Assembly: GCA_000969725.1 (NCBI GenBank) | Contig: JXSR01S046980.1 | DNA: 46,005 nt | DNA from: Ophiothrix spiculata | Lineage: Eukaryota > Echinodermata > Ophiuroidea > Amphilepidida > Ophiotrichidae | Strand: one strand, 5' to 3' | In this document: in pieces, positions 11,796 to 22,277 of the stretch | Numbering within the stretch: position 1 is the stretch's first letter | How the letters are laid out: each line of letters starts with the position of its first letter | Program-made: the position numbers and the translations under genes | Notes under the pieces: model-generated | The model's input: the letters and a program-made list of their open reading frames with translations, nothing else | What the model was told of the DNA's origin: nothing | Database searches by the model: none

Positions 11796-13209
11796 ACACA
11801 AGTCAAGTCAAGTCAAGTCAAAATTTATTCCAATATCAATTACATGTACAAACAATCAGAACACTTTTAAAATACAATAAAAATAACAAAAACATGATAT
11901 TGAGGACACAATTGAAAGGCCAAAAAGACCTGAGTTAATTATGCCCTTCTAACTTACGGTTACAACAACGACAACAACAAACCAATTGCAAGAAGTACAA
12001 ACGAAACGATCAAACAAACCACACAAGATATGCCCCAAAGAAAGCTACTCATATTTGTTAAGTAATTCTGATTTCATTCGATTTTGAAAAGTTTGATATT
12101 ATTTGAATGTTTGATATTTTTGTCCAAAGAGTTCCGAAAGGTTGGCCCACAATTCCTGATTGCGCAACTTGAAACCTTTTTCTTTGCTAAGTTAACACTA
12201 TAATCCTGGGCATTTCTAGTTGAATATCTGTGTGTTTGATCATGCTTTGTAAAGTACGTTGAAAAGATACGTGGAAGTAGGTTTGTGTGGTGTTTGTACA
12301 AAAAAATACCAAGATTTAGTTTACACGTATCATATACATTGAGCACATTATATTTAGAAAATAGAGGACCACTGTGACTTCTATAGTGGCTTTTTGTAAC
12401 AGTCCTGATAGCCCATTTTTTGTAGTTTAAAAAATTTCCAAGTACATTTTGCACGCATTTCCCCATATTAAAACACCATAGTTAATATAAGGCATTATCA
12501 ATGTACAATACAGAGAATACAATATGTTTTCGGGAACAAAATGTTTCAACTTGGTCATCATTCCAGTATTTCTTGCTATTGTTTTTGTTATGGCATCTAT
12601 GTGACATTTCCAGTTTAAATTTTCATCAATTATTACACCTAAGAATTTTGTTGAACTTACTCTATTTAAGGACACATCATCAAGCGTTATATTCAAGCAG
12701 GTTTTGTTATCGGAATTACTGCCTGTATTGTTATGACTAAACTTCGAGGTGTTGTAGTTAGTACCCAACACCATGTAATTAGTCTTACTTGCATTTATTG
12801 AAAGTTTTTTAGCTTGGAACCAGTTACATATTTCAGAAAGTTCATTATTGATTAAATCAATTTGTGATTCAATATCTGGATGTGAGAACAAGAGAGTAGT
12901 ATCATCTGCAAATAGAATAAGTTCAAGTAAAGAAGTTGTATTTACAATATCGTTAATATATAATATAAAAAGTAATGGCCCCAGTATTGACCCCTGAGGG
13001 ACTCCACATTTGATACTTCTTTGTTTGGAGTCATGCATTTGATACCTCACAAATTGTTTTCTATTGTCTAAGTAATTTCTAAACCATTCTAATGCAACAC
13101 CTCGGAATCCATAGTGTTCTAATTTGTGTAACAATATTTCATGGTTTATGGTATCAAAGGCTTTTGACAGGTCTAAGAAAATGCCAATTGTAGTTTCGTT
13201 ACAAACAAT
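11796..13209 (-). mobile_element. 5'-truncated LINE (non-LTR retrotransposon), CR1/L2/Jockey-like
   Basis: The element reads on the minus strand. Its 3' end at 11796-11825 is a short array of a TTGAC pentamer after an AATAAA-containing stretch, a typical LINE 3' tail. A ~220-bp 3' UTR follows up to the stop at 12045, then the C-terminal half of a reverse transcriptase ORF to about 13209, where an in-frame stop and loss of similarity mark 5' truncation. The endonuclease and the N-terminal part of the RT are missing. A shorter relative lies at 36245-36530 and a tail fragment at about 14056-14104. The clade is inferred from RT style and tail, not from a search. Confidence 0.85.
12045..13209 (-). 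pseudogene. Reverse transcriptase fragment, frameshifted
   Basis: Reading leftward from 13209, the frame shows RT motif A ([15 protein letters not shown]), motif B ([20 protein letters not shown]) and the catalytic motif C ([11 protein letters not shown], the second aspartate pair), then the thumb-like [13 protein letters not shown] and a YGVLIWGNA segment. These are hallmarks of non-LTR retrotransposon RTs, which copy element RNA at a nicked target. A frameshift near 12430-12466 moves the continuation (SHYRSHSGPLFSKYNVL) to another frame. A second one-base shift near 12080-12085 is needed to reach the natural-looking C-terminus ending NKYE with its stop at 12045-12047. The catalytic residues are intact, but the frameshifts and missing N-terminus make it inactive. 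Confidence 0.88.
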
Positions 13210-13340
13210 TCAATTTTGCACATAATTAATTTTGAAATTTAAACATTTACTCTATATACAAGCTTTTACTAATCATTGGAAACCCTTCCAATCACTTTGT
13301 GTTCTATATTCATTATTTTCTTGTATATTCTTTTCGAAAA

Positions 13341-13785
13341 TTGGAAATAAAATAAATTGGACAATTTCGAGAGAATTTTGAATAGATTGTCTAACATTAA
13401 AGTACTTTGTCATTGTAAATTCACCCTAAATTGGTTCTCAAAACAAAACTGGTATACTTACAATATGTGGAAAACTTGCAAACAAAACCACCCAAACATT
13501 ACAAACATTCTTAAGAAAGATCCCAGTAAAAGATCATCCTACTTATACAAATATCAACTTATTTGCCTGAAATTAAATCATCAATGTAATATGATATCAA
13601 GACTTTAATGTCTTACTTAAATAAACTGTGATTTAAGAGCCTATGATAATGACAAATGCCTAGCCTCTGATGTTTAATGCTGTCTGCTGAAAATAGCAGA
13701 CATCATATTACTATCAGTTAAAGGTGGGCAATGATAAAAGAACACTTCTGAAATTATTAACTCAAATATTGAACCTAATACATCT
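13341..13785. repeat. Right flank of the duplicated block (copy B)
   Basis: It matches 15023-15375, sharing TTGGAAATAAAATAAA at the start, then AAAACCACCCAAACATTACA, CCTGAAATTAAATCATCAAT and a small conserved hairpin TGTCTGCT...AGCAGACA near 13680-13701. The AATAAA-rich start resembles the 3' end of another LINE in plus orientation, so 13210-13356 may be a second, inverted retrotransposon fragment; that part is tentative. Confidence 0.6.
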
Positions 13786-13821
13786 TGTCTGATACATTCA
13801 TATTCATGTGACCATATATGT

Positions 13822-14104
13822 GGCAAGTTCCATCAAAAGGTATCTAATCAGCCAAGTTAGTAATGAAGTATTAAGTTGAAAAACTGTGGTGCAGTGTTTG
13901 GCTAAAATAATCATGAAGCATTAAGTTGAAAAAAATGTGGTGCAGTGTTTGGAATAAAATAATCAAAGTAGTTATCATAACCTTTTTGAATAAAGATCTA
14001 AAATATGTAAATTTGGAGACGCATCATTCTTTTTTCTAAGATCTGCACAAAACACAAGTCAAGTCAAGTCAAATCAAAATTTATTCCAATATCAATTACA
14101 TGTA
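13822..14104. repeat. Left flank of the duplicated block, second copy (A'), with LINE 3' tail
   Basis: It matches 11619-11850, starting GGCAAGTTCCATCAAAAGGT and running into the same LINE tail (AAGTC repeats, then TTTATTCCAATATCAATTAC). It has an internal 54-bp tandem duplication (about 13860-13913 and 13914-13965) that copy 1 lacks. At 14104/14105 it stops matching the LINE abruptly and switches to sequence from 9349. Confidence 0.8.
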
Positions 14105-14138
14105 CATAACCGCTCTCATATTTCCAAGCGTGGCATTT
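14105..14138. repeat. 34-bp exact copy of 9349-9382 at a gap edge
   Basis: The segment begins CATAACCGCTCTCATATTTC and matches unrelated single-copy-looking DNA 4.7 kb upstream. It lies between a broken LINE tail and the first N. This is most simply a chimeric contig end. Confidence 0.8.
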
Positions 14139-14949
14139 NNNNNNNNNNNNNNNNNNNNNNNNNNNNNNNNNNNNNNNNNNNNNNNNNNNNNNNNNNNNNN
14201 NNNNNNNNNNNNNNNNNNNNNNNNNNNNNNNNNNNNNNNNNNNNNNNNNNNNNNNNNNNNNNNNNNNNNNNNNNNNNNNNNNNNNNNNNNNNNNNNNNNN
14301 NNNNNNNNNNNNNNNNNNNNNNNNNNNNNNNNNNNNNNNNNNNNNNNNNNNNNNNNNNNNNNNNNNNNNNNNNNNNNNNNNNNNNNNNNNNNNNNNNNNN
14401 NNNNNNNNNNNNNNNNNNNNNNNNNNNNNNNNNNNNNNNNNNNNNNNNNNNNNNNNNNNNNNNNNNNNNNNNNNNNNNNNNNNNNNNNNNNNNNNNNNNN
14501 NNNNNNNNNNNNNNNNNNNNNNNNNNNNNNNNNNNNNNNNNNNNNNNNNNNNNNNNNNNNNNNNNNNNNNNNNNNNNNNNNNNNNNNNNNNNNNNNNNNN
14601 NNNNNNNNNNNNNNNNNNNNNNNNNNNNNNNNNNNNNNNNNNNNNNNNNNNNNNNNNNNNNNNNNNNNNNNNNNNNNNNNNNNNNNNNNNNNNNNNNNNN
14701 NNNNNNNNNNNNNNNNNNNNNNNNNNNNNNNNNNNNNNNNNNNNNNNNNNNNNNNNNNNNNNNNNNNNNNNNNNNNNNNNNNNNNNNNNNNNNNNNNNNN
14801 NNNNNNNNNNNNNNNNNNNNNNNNNNNNNNNNNNNNNNNNNNNNNNNNNNNNNNNNNNNNNNNNNNNNNNNNNNNNNNNNNNNNNNNNNNNNNNNNNNNN
14901 NNNNNNNNNNNNNNNNNNNNNNNNNNNNNNNNNNNNNNNNNNNNNNNNN
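14139..14949. other. Assembly gap, 811 Ns
   Basis: Run of undetermined bases. By analogy with copy 1 of the block, the missing sequence may be the second copy of the LINE. Any reading frame spanning it is meaningless. Confidence 0.99.
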
Positions 14950-15375
14950 TGATTTATTTTTGTAAATTTTGAATTTTTTAACATAATTATGTTGTATTGT
15001 ATAAAAGGAAATTCTATGATTTTGAAATTGGAAATAAAATAAATTTTGATAGAATTTTGAATAGATTGTCTAACATTATGTGAAAACAAAACCACCCAAA
15101 CATTACAAACTTTCTTAAGAAAGATCCTAGTAAAAGATCATCCTACTAATACAAATATCAATATATTTGCCTGAAATTAAATCATCAATGTAATATGATA
15201 TCAAGACTTTAATGTCTTACTTAAATAAACTGAGCCTATGATAATGACAAATGCCTAGCCTCTGATGTTTAATGCTGTCTGCTGAAATTAGCAGACATCA
15301 TACTACTATCGGTTAAAGGTAGGCAATGATAAAAGAACACTTCTGAAATTATTAACTCAAATATTGAACTTAATA
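14950..15375. repeat. Right flank of the duplicated block, second copy (B')
   Basis: From about 15023 it follows 13341-13785 with substitutions and an ~85-base deletion. The first ~70 bases after the gap do not match copy 1 and end in a TTGGAAATAAAATAAA run that looks like a LINE 3' end in plus orientation. Confidence 0.75.
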
Positions 15376-15568
15376 TAACCCACAATATGACATAGCATCA
15401 TCTTATAGTCATTTAAAATGAATTTGATTCCAATCCATGGAATTGGTTTAACTGAAAATAAATACAGGAATCCACCCATTCGAATAAAAAAAGTTTTTTT
15501 GATTTTTTTCAAATAAAAAAATGCAAATATTTATTCAGTCAAGATTCAATTAAAACATACATATTAAT

Positions 15569-15674
15569 AGTCTAGATTCCAGAGAATCATATTTATAAAA
15601 GTCCAGATTCCAGAAAGCACAATTATTGATAGTCCAGATTCCAGACAACTCCGATCTGTACATAGTCTAGATCT
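15569..15674. repeat. Short minisatellite, period about 31 bp
   Basis: The motif AGTC(T/C)AGATTCCAGA occurs at 15569, 15600 and 15631, with a truncated fourth (AGTCTAGATCT) at 15664. Spacing is 31, 31 and 33 bases, and the spacers are less conserved than the motif. Confidence 0.7.
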
Positions 15675-16405
15675 ATGAATAAACCCAGCTATGCAGGTAA
15701 GACATTTACATAGATGTTGCTTTCCACAATCTTTGCTGTAAAAGTAACATATTTGATTTCTTTCAGTCCATTGTCATCATTCTGCTTAAAGATAATAGGC
15801 TAGTTCCTTTTGCAAAAGTGTCTACATGAAGTGATAGTTTAAAGTTCTTTAGACCAGTGGTTGCTATGGTATCAGGCAAAACAAAGTTTATATTTACCAT
15901 TACATTGGAATCTAACACCCCAAATTTACTTTGATCTGTAACCATAGCAATAGCACATCTGAGCCATTGCTAATTACTACTTCATGTAGATAGTTTTGCA
16001 AGAGAAACAATTTGAGACCATTTTGAAAAAAATCGGACAATTTTGAAATTTTGGTCTACCATAGGACACATCACGTGACCCCTGATATGACCTTTCACAT
16101 TTTTTGATGTAACTCATTAGCCATACATCGGAGATGGGTAAAAGTATACTTTTTCTGATTCTTTGTGATTAGTGGAACACATTAGAATGGTTTTTAACAC
16201 GATTTAACCAATTTTGAAATTTTAACCCCTGTTTTGGCAGCCATTTTGTTTTATGTAAATTATTCTCTGTTCCACGTTATAGATTTTTCTAGATTTTGGA
16301 CTAGTTGTTGTATATGTTTGTCTGATATTATCCTGAAAATATCATTACTTTTGCAATTTGTTTGACTAATGGCCATAATTTTCATTAATTTTCTTAGCCT
16401 ATAAA
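15675..16405. other. Non-coding DNA, nothing recognised
   Basis: Includes low-complexity GAAATTTT and AATTTT runs near 16020-16220. A 60-residue minus-strand frame at 15763-15945 has no recognisable features. Confidence 0.45.
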
Positions 16406-16549
16406 CATGTTACTAAACCACTGACAATGATATGTGTACAGAATCCTGTGTAAAGCAAAACATAAGTAGAAGGCTATTTCCCAAGAATGTTATGTTTTGC
16501 TTTACACAGGATTCTGTACACATATCATTGTCAGTGGTTTAGTAACATG
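16406..16549. repeat. Perfect 60-bp palindrome with 24-base loop
   Basis: Arm 16406-16465 (starting CATGTTACTAAACCACTGAC) is the exact reverse complement of 16490-16549, 60 of 60 bases, with 16466-16489 as the loop. A third, diverged copy in the same direction as the right arm lies at 16755-16810 and also includes the loop sequence. Perfect arms beside a diverged third copy imply that the palindrome is very recent, or that it is an assembly or read fold-back artefact. Confidence 0.95.
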
Positions 16550-16754
16550 ATATTGCACAACACTATGTATTCATATTCTGAAAATGTTTACTAATAATTT
16601 AAAGTAGAAAACCACTTTTTCATACAATTTTGTTTTACCATTTGAGTTTGACATCAAAACAAAGCCTTAAATAAAGCTACAAAACTTATAGTCCGTGCAG
16701 TTCTCTCCAACAAAACAGCTTTTCCCAGACCAAAATATATGAAAACAGTAAGCT

Positions 16755-16810
16755 TCTTGGGAAAAAGCCTCCTAATTATGTTTTGCTTTACACAGGATTC
16801 TGTACACATA
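16755..16810. repeat. Third copy of the palindrome arm plus loop
   Basis: The sequence from CTTGGGAAA through TTATGTTTTGCTTTACACAG to TGTACACATA matches the reverse complement of about 16430-16484 with a few changes, then diverges. It shows the arm sequence existed before the palindrome. Confidence 0.8.
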
Positions 16811-17217
16811 AGTAATATGTGAAAATAGGGTACCTTAGTGAATACAATGTGTTCTTAGTGTACTTATCATTCGAATAAAAAAGTTGCTATTTCCTAAGGA
16901 CTTATAAATTTGAATCACATATGTGCCAAATGTAGACTTTTTGTTAAATAAAATGATGTCCAAAATGCACCATTTCTCTAACAGTGGTCTGTATTTACAA
17001 TAATGTTTTTTCCTTAATTTACCATATCTTTAAAATACCTTATATTTGTAACAAATATTTCATTGGGTTATTATTTACTTTTAAAACCCATTATAATCAG
17101 TTTTCTGTATGTTTTCATAACATAATATGAGTCTCAATGTATATGAAATACAAGCCTTTTAAGTCAAATCTGCCAGAAATGAAACTACGTTTACAACATT
17201 ATCTTAAAACAACAACA
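16811..17217. other. Non-coding DNA, nothing recognised
   Basis: AT-rich, with short frames lacking motifs. Confidence 0.45.
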
Positions 17218-17590
17218 AATCCCCTTTCCCAATATATTTTGTGTCCAGAGGGTAATCCAATAGTTCCATCCAATGCTTCCATTGCTAGTTTCATGTGCCA
17301 TTTAAAGGGTTCATCCATAATCAACTGGTGGTATCCCCTTCCTAAGTATCCGAGTGTCCATAATAATCAAGTTGCTTCTGTACTTCCATTGCCAGATTTT
17401 AAAGGGTCCAACCAAAATCAACTGGCAGTATCCCCTCCCCAGTATATCAGTTTTCAGATGGCAATCTGATTGTGTTCCATAAAGGGTCAAATCGACCCAA
17501 ATAGAAGCACCCCCTCGCCCCAGTGACAGGATGTCCAGATGGTAATTCGATTCCATCCCATGCTTCCATCGCTAGCACTATTTGGTTCTG
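17218..17590. repeat. Degenerate tandem repeat, period about 105-115 bp, 3-4 copies
   Basis: Recurring words appear in fixed order: TATCCCCT(T/C)CC, (A/G)TCCAGA(G/T)GGTAAT, CAT(C)CAATGCTTCCAT(T/C)GC(T)AG, and AAAGGGT(T/C)CA followed by AATCAACTGG. Copies begin near 17218, 17333, 17430 and 17505. The overlapping frames on both strands here (17137-17469 and 17311-17556) arise from the repeat and have no protein signature. Confidence 0.65.
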
Positions 17591-17767
17591 CCTTTACAAC
17601 TTTATGTCGCCAGTGTTAGTTTCACACCCTAGATTTTTATGGGCCATTGATGGTGACATTTGTTGGATATTCCTGATGCATGGACTAAATATAGATAATT
17701 TCTGAAAATTTTGATTATGGCTTGAAACAAGATATTACATTTTGTGATACATCAAAGAATGGGCATT

Positions 17768-18618
17768 AACACCAGCGTAACCAGAGGTGGTGCACCGGGT
17801 GCACAGGCACCGCCAACATTTCGTCTGTCGGTCGCTCAACGTCGCTGTTGGAAAATTTGCAGGACTTTACCAATGGCCGCAAATTGTGTCGAACAAAAAG
17901 ATGTTGTAGAAAAATTATAGATTAATAACTGCGTATTACTTTACGCGAGTGAAATTGTACAACAATAATGCACCGCGTGCTGAAGTTGAAGTTGTCCACA
18001 CTCACGAGGTGCAGCCGAGTGAGTTGGACAACTTCGACTTCAGCACAAGGTGCATTATTTTTGTACAATTTCACAAGTGCCAAGTAAGGAGCAGTTATTA
18101 ATCTAATTCATACACGAAAATGATTAGAATATAATCATAAAAAAATTAAACGGCATTATTATTGAAAAATGTGTTCAATAAAACATAAAAAATACAACCA
18201 TCCATCGTCCCATGTTATTCATTATAATTTAGATTTACCTTTCTTTTAAAATGAAACTTGCCATACAAGCGCGAGTATGTTACGCGTACGCGTACATGGA
18301 ATTGTACAACGCACCACGCGATACGCAGCGTGCAACTAGACGAGATTAATGAATGCGTAAAAGTTACAAACTGTCCAATTAGATTTACAATTTCAACGCG
18401 TACTTAACGCAGAGTGTATGAATAGAAGATAATCATTATTTAAAAAATCGCGACAAGATATTAGACAAGAAAATCATAAAAAAAATATTTTGAGGGGGGC
18501 TTGTTTGTTTTTGAAAACTATGTTGTAAAAATTTGGGTGTACCATTTTGACTTCAAAGATCTGTTGTTGGCAAAACCCCAAAAGTGTGCTCCGCCAATAT
18601 TGTCTGGTTACACCACTG
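17768..18618. mobile_element. hAT-like non-autonomous DNA transposon, CpG-rich, with internal hairpin
   Basis: The left end reads CAGCGTAACCAGAGG (from 17773) and the right end in reverse complement reads CAGTGGTGTAACCAGACAA (from 18618), the CAG...GTAACCAG style common to hAT elements. Both ends also share a sub-terminal CACCGCCAA / CTCCGCCAA word. The 8-base word TGGGCATT lies at 17760-17767 and 18617-18624, the expected hAT duplication length, although the exact boundary overlaps the terminal bases. The interior has many CpGs and no transposase frame. Its base composition stands out from the neighbours. The superfamily is inferred from termini only. Confidence 0.6.
17919..18104. repeat. 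Long imperfect hairpin inside the hAT-like element
   Basis: Arm 17919-18004 (AGATTAATAACTGC ... GTGAAATTGTACAA ... GCTGAAGTTGAAGTTGTCCA ... ACTCAC) pairs with 18018-18104 around a ~13-base loop, with a few mismatches and short indels. The inner ~55 bases on each side are nearly perfect. Confidence 0.85.
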
Positions 18619-18624
18619 GGCATT

Positions 18625-19079
18625 TTGGCATTTATTTTCCATTTCATCTTTGAAAAGCATTCTAAGCTCCATCATGTTCCATAAACTTTCTGTCACCAAT
18701 GCTGCCTATATTCTACTTAAGAGTTAAAAAACTAAATAAAGTCCAAAAGTGTAGCAAAATCCCCAAAAATACAAAAATTTCCACAGAAATGGCTCAAATT
18801 GAAAGGGAAGTAATTTACAATATATCATTATGTGATAGTGATGTGACTATCCATGCAGTGTTTTCTAAATCATAAATTTGTACCGCAGATGGACTTGCCA
18901 GATAAAGATTATACAAAGCTCCTTTTTAATACATATTGAGAGAAACAGTTTCATCAAAAATAATTTCTTTGCCCATCACAGGTGAATAAACTACTACTAT
19001 AAACATGTTCTATCGATTCATGTAAAAAATATGTAGGTAAAAAAGTAGTGGGAAGAATCTAAGTCAGTCCCTTTAACAC
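18625..19079. other. Non-coding DNA, nothing recognised
   Basis: No element ends or coding signal seen. Confidence 0.45.
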
Positions 19080-19216
19080 CCTAGATAATGAGAAATGAAC
19101 ACTGACATGTGATTGGTAAATTTGATACCCAAACAGAGAATTTTGTTTGCACAGGCTTGCCTAGATGTCAGTTATGGGTGGAAAAGTTTATAACCTGCCT
19201 TATTTCTGAAGTCCTG
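19080..19216 (-). repeat. Inverted copy of the dispersed repeat seen at 30-33 kb
   Basis: The sequence from ACACTGACATGTGATTGGTAA to CTTATTTCTGAAGTC is the reverse complement of parts of 30644-30760 and 32985-33090, with about 85-90 percent identity by eye. It shows the repeat is dispersed and not confined to the segmental duplication. Confidence 0.75.
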
Positions 19217-20299
19217 GTTATGAGGTATTGTGTAACTTTCATGTAACCATTATGTTAGAGGAATCTTGCATAACAATACATTAATATAGAATGTTCTTTA
19301 CAATTCTTACATTGTCTATTGGGCTACATTGCCATGGAATCAATTGAGTTTTACTGAAAAACATTTTCCCTTTAAAAAGCTTGCAGTAATTCTGATATGA
19401 AATTAAAAATTGACATTTTAGAAAGGGAAATATGATGTGCGCTTAGCATCCGTCCATTGTCACAACTCATAAGTGTTAATTACATTTGCATTTGTGTAAA
19501 CATTATTCTTCCATGCATACAGCATTATAACTACAATGATAGTCTATGGTTTATACATACAATATAAGATGAAGAAGTTCACCGATCTCCAGATAGGAAT
19601 ATGTTATGCAAATTTCTACACAAAGCCCATCTTGAGTAAGAGATATTGTAATGATGACAAGCAAAATACAAAAACAACACATCTATGTCGCATTAGTTTC
19701 ATCATTTACATGTACTTGTGGTAATGTATTGCATATGACTGAAATCTGTGCCTGTTTGATCAGCCCTAATCGTCCCATAAACACATTCAAATTAACACTC
19801 CTGTAGTCAAACTAACTGACAGATAAAAACACTTCTACCTCAACAAGGTATTATGACCACTGGCTTTCTATTGATGCAGACACACCGGCTCCACTTAGCA
19901 GCTTCATTTTATATCAGTTTTAATTTCAGGATGGTTTGATTTAATAACAAATTTCCAGTTATAAATTAAAGATTTAGTACTAAAGGAGACAAAATTCTAT
20001 ACATGGCATTAAGATAATGCAATGAAAATAACAACTACACCCACGTTTTAAAATGTGAAGTATCGTGAGATTTCCGACATATTTTGATACTGCAAAATAG
20101 CGTTTCGCATATTTATAGGATGCTTAAATCCATCAGAAAACCCAAACCGCAACACTATAGTGGTACTATGTGTGCTCTTGGCTTTTTATCCTGTTCATTT
20201 AAAATGATACTGAAATTATGTGAGAAGAAAGATACAGGGGATCTACCACAGTATTGCTTGAGGTGTGTGGGTATGATAGTGTTGTAACTCACCGACTGA
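19217..20299. other. Non-coding DNA, nothing recognised
   Basis: Short frames only (for example 19536-19724 and 20084-20287), without motifs. Confidence 0.45.
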
Positions 20300-20400
20300 T
20301 AGAGGGGAAAGAGAGATGGGGAAGACAAGATGTCAGGAGAACAAGAGAGAGGAATGGTGTGTAAGAGAGACAGGGATACAAAAATGAGCAAGATAGAGAC
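20300..20400 (+). repeat. Polypurine (GA-rich) tract
   Basis: About 100 bases rich in G and A on the plus strand (GAGGGGAAAGAGAGATGGGG and similar) with few pyrimidines. It is imperfect, so not a simple microsatellite. Confidence 0.7.
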
Positions 20401-21719
20401 TTGGATGTTTTGAAGAGTGAGTGAGCGATTATTAAAGAGTGAAGGGAGCTAGTAGTTGCTATCTACAATATAGTAAACCTGCAATTTTTGGACAAAGTTA
20501 ATGACTACGAGATAAGCAACAGATAAAATAGGAATATTATAAATCAACATTTAAGCAACAGATAAATTTTGAGATGATTTACAACCTGTTTTTATGTTAA
20601 AATTACAGGTTTACCTTCTGGATGGACAGATGCATTAGAAATGTGAATGGAACTATGGGGAGGGTTGTTACAAATGTTATTGGCAAAGGTTATCTACAGC
20701 TTCTTCATAAAGATCTAAATTAAATGTCTCCCTTTCTAGCCAACAAAGTAAAAACACAGTATGTGCATTGCACATACTTTGCAAGCTACTGCAGAAATCA
20801 GCAGATGACCAATGCTCGTTCATAGCTTTCAAGGCAATATCTACTATATCAAATACGTGTACATAAAACTTTTTTTGCAGGGGGATGAATTGAAGAGAAA
20901 AAGTAACTTTTAATGAAAGTATCTGCTCTGCTTTGTAAATGCACCAACTGCTTTTTATCTTTGTTGGACAGCTTTACTAATTTGACTATGACTGAGTATG
21001 TCAATACTATTCAAAAATTAACATTACTCATTAAACAATCTACAGTTTGCAATTCAAATTCAAAATGAAATTTAGTTTTATTTGTTCAAACAATTTCAAC
21101 AGTTAACCAAACGGTTTGAACATTTCATACATTTTTCATGAGTAATAATGATTAAACAATCTCTCTATCTGTTGATGGGGTTTTAAATCAACATTGCACA
21201 GCGGATCAATTTCACTTTGTTATTCAGGTATGCTTTGCTTTGTGAGGGGATATCAAAAGGTTTTAAAGATTTCTCAGAAGGGAAGGAGCATATCAATGAA
21301 ATTTTGTCAGGATGGTCACTTGTCCATATGTATGTTATGGTGCAAAATGATATCAATGGCATTTATAGTTTCTATACAGGTGGCGATAGATGTCAATAAC
21401 TTGCTTCGACTAAACCAGATAAGTTGCATGGAGAAATCACGGAAATTAGTCGACAAATGACATCACAATGAAGTAATAAAGCAGGGCCAACCTGACCATG
21501 TTTATTTTAGCAAAATACAATGTGAATTTGTTTGGCTAAAAGAGTATTTCTGCAATGCCTATCTATGGACAGTCAAATTGAAATGGGAGAAATGTGTTAC
21601 TATGCACAGTGGCTATGTAAAGATGATAAGGATCACATAATAAAATCATGTTCCTGGCTATATTTCTTCTTGGTGATCTTTATCTTTATAACTTTTTGAT
21701 ATCCCCTCATCTAGCATGG
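20401..21719. other. Non-coding DNA, nothing recognised
   Basis: Two overlapping plus-strand frames at 21194-21460 are short and featureless. No repeats with partners were identified. Confidence 0.4.
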
Positions 21720-21870
21720 AGAGGATTTGATATCGTTATTATGCGAGAGATGAGGGGGAAAGAGAAATCTGCTGCTTGTCCCAGCGCTGTGTTCAGGTAT
21801 CAATGTCATAGTTAAGAGGCCCAGGATAATTTATATACAGATATCAGTAACATCATAGAGGCTTGATGTA
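21720..21870. repeat. Array unit 1 (most diverged, partial)
   Basis: GATTTGATATCGTTATTATG and GGGGGAAAGAGAAATCTGCT align with unit 2, followed by about six extra bases and the intact core. Similarity ends shortly after CCCAGGATAA. Confidence 0.7.
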
Positions 21871-22002
21871 AAGAATAGTCTGTTATTTGACATTTTAGTA
21901 TGATTTTAGTATAAGATTATATGGAGTGGCAATTGTTAGGTGGTGGATTTAGTTATATAACCATGATGCAAACTGCCCATTAATAGATATGAAATTTTAA
22001 AA

Positions 22003-22059
22003 TAATGATGATGATGGCAATGACAGCGGTGGTAGCGACGATGATGATGAAGAAGAATA
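22003..22059. repeat. Imperfect GAT/GAA trinucleotide tract
   Basis: ATGATGATGATGG and GACGATGATGATGAAGAAGA runs, interrupted. On the minus strand this reads as a hydrophobic I/V/A-rich frame, a composition artefact. Confidence 0.7.
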
Positions 22060-22266
22060 TAAAGAAGTTGAGGAGAAATTTTGAAAGATAATTTTTACTG
22101 CAATATAATTCATTTTTCATCCTATGATTCCATGAGATGGGGTTTGAGATCTTAGCCACATACAAGTGAAAAAAATGATAACAGCTTAAAAAGAACCTGC
22201 AAAAGTTGTGGAATAAGTCATTTCTGGAGTAATCAGTTTGTGACTTAATATTGTGTACTTTTTTTT

Positions 22267-22277
22267 GGGGGGGGGGG
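22267..22277. repeat. Poly-G run after poly-T
   Basis: Eight T then eleven G, followed by TAGGGTAGGG. A simple homopolymer, prone to length error. Confidence 0.8.

Larger units (their letters stand above)
11619..13785. repeat. Duplicated block, copy 1 (flanks plus LINE)
   Basis: The left flank 11619-11850 recurs at 13822-14104, and the right flank 13341-13785 recurs at about 15023-15375. The order is therefore flank A, LINE, flank B, flank A', N gap, flank B'. The copies differ by scattered substitutions and indels. Copy 2 lacks about 85 bases corresponding to 13399-13480, and it has an extra internal 54-bp duplication near 13860-13965. This is a tandem duplication or two alleles placed in series. 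Confidence 0.75.

Noticed and set aside
13680-13701. Small hairpin TGTCTGCT...AGCAGACA conserved in both block copies
   Set aside because: An 8-bp stem conserved only because the block is duplicated; too short to call.
14064-15095. Long frames on both strands across the N run
   Set aside because: They consist almost wholly of undetermined bases; only a few residues at the edges are real.
15569-15674. CRISPR-like spaced repeats
   Set aside because: Only three 15-base motifs with diverged 16-base spacers in eukaryotic DNA; a minisatellite explains it.
17137-17556. Overlapping frames on both strands (110 and 81 residues)
   Set aside because: They are produced by the ~105-bp tandem repeat and have no protein features.
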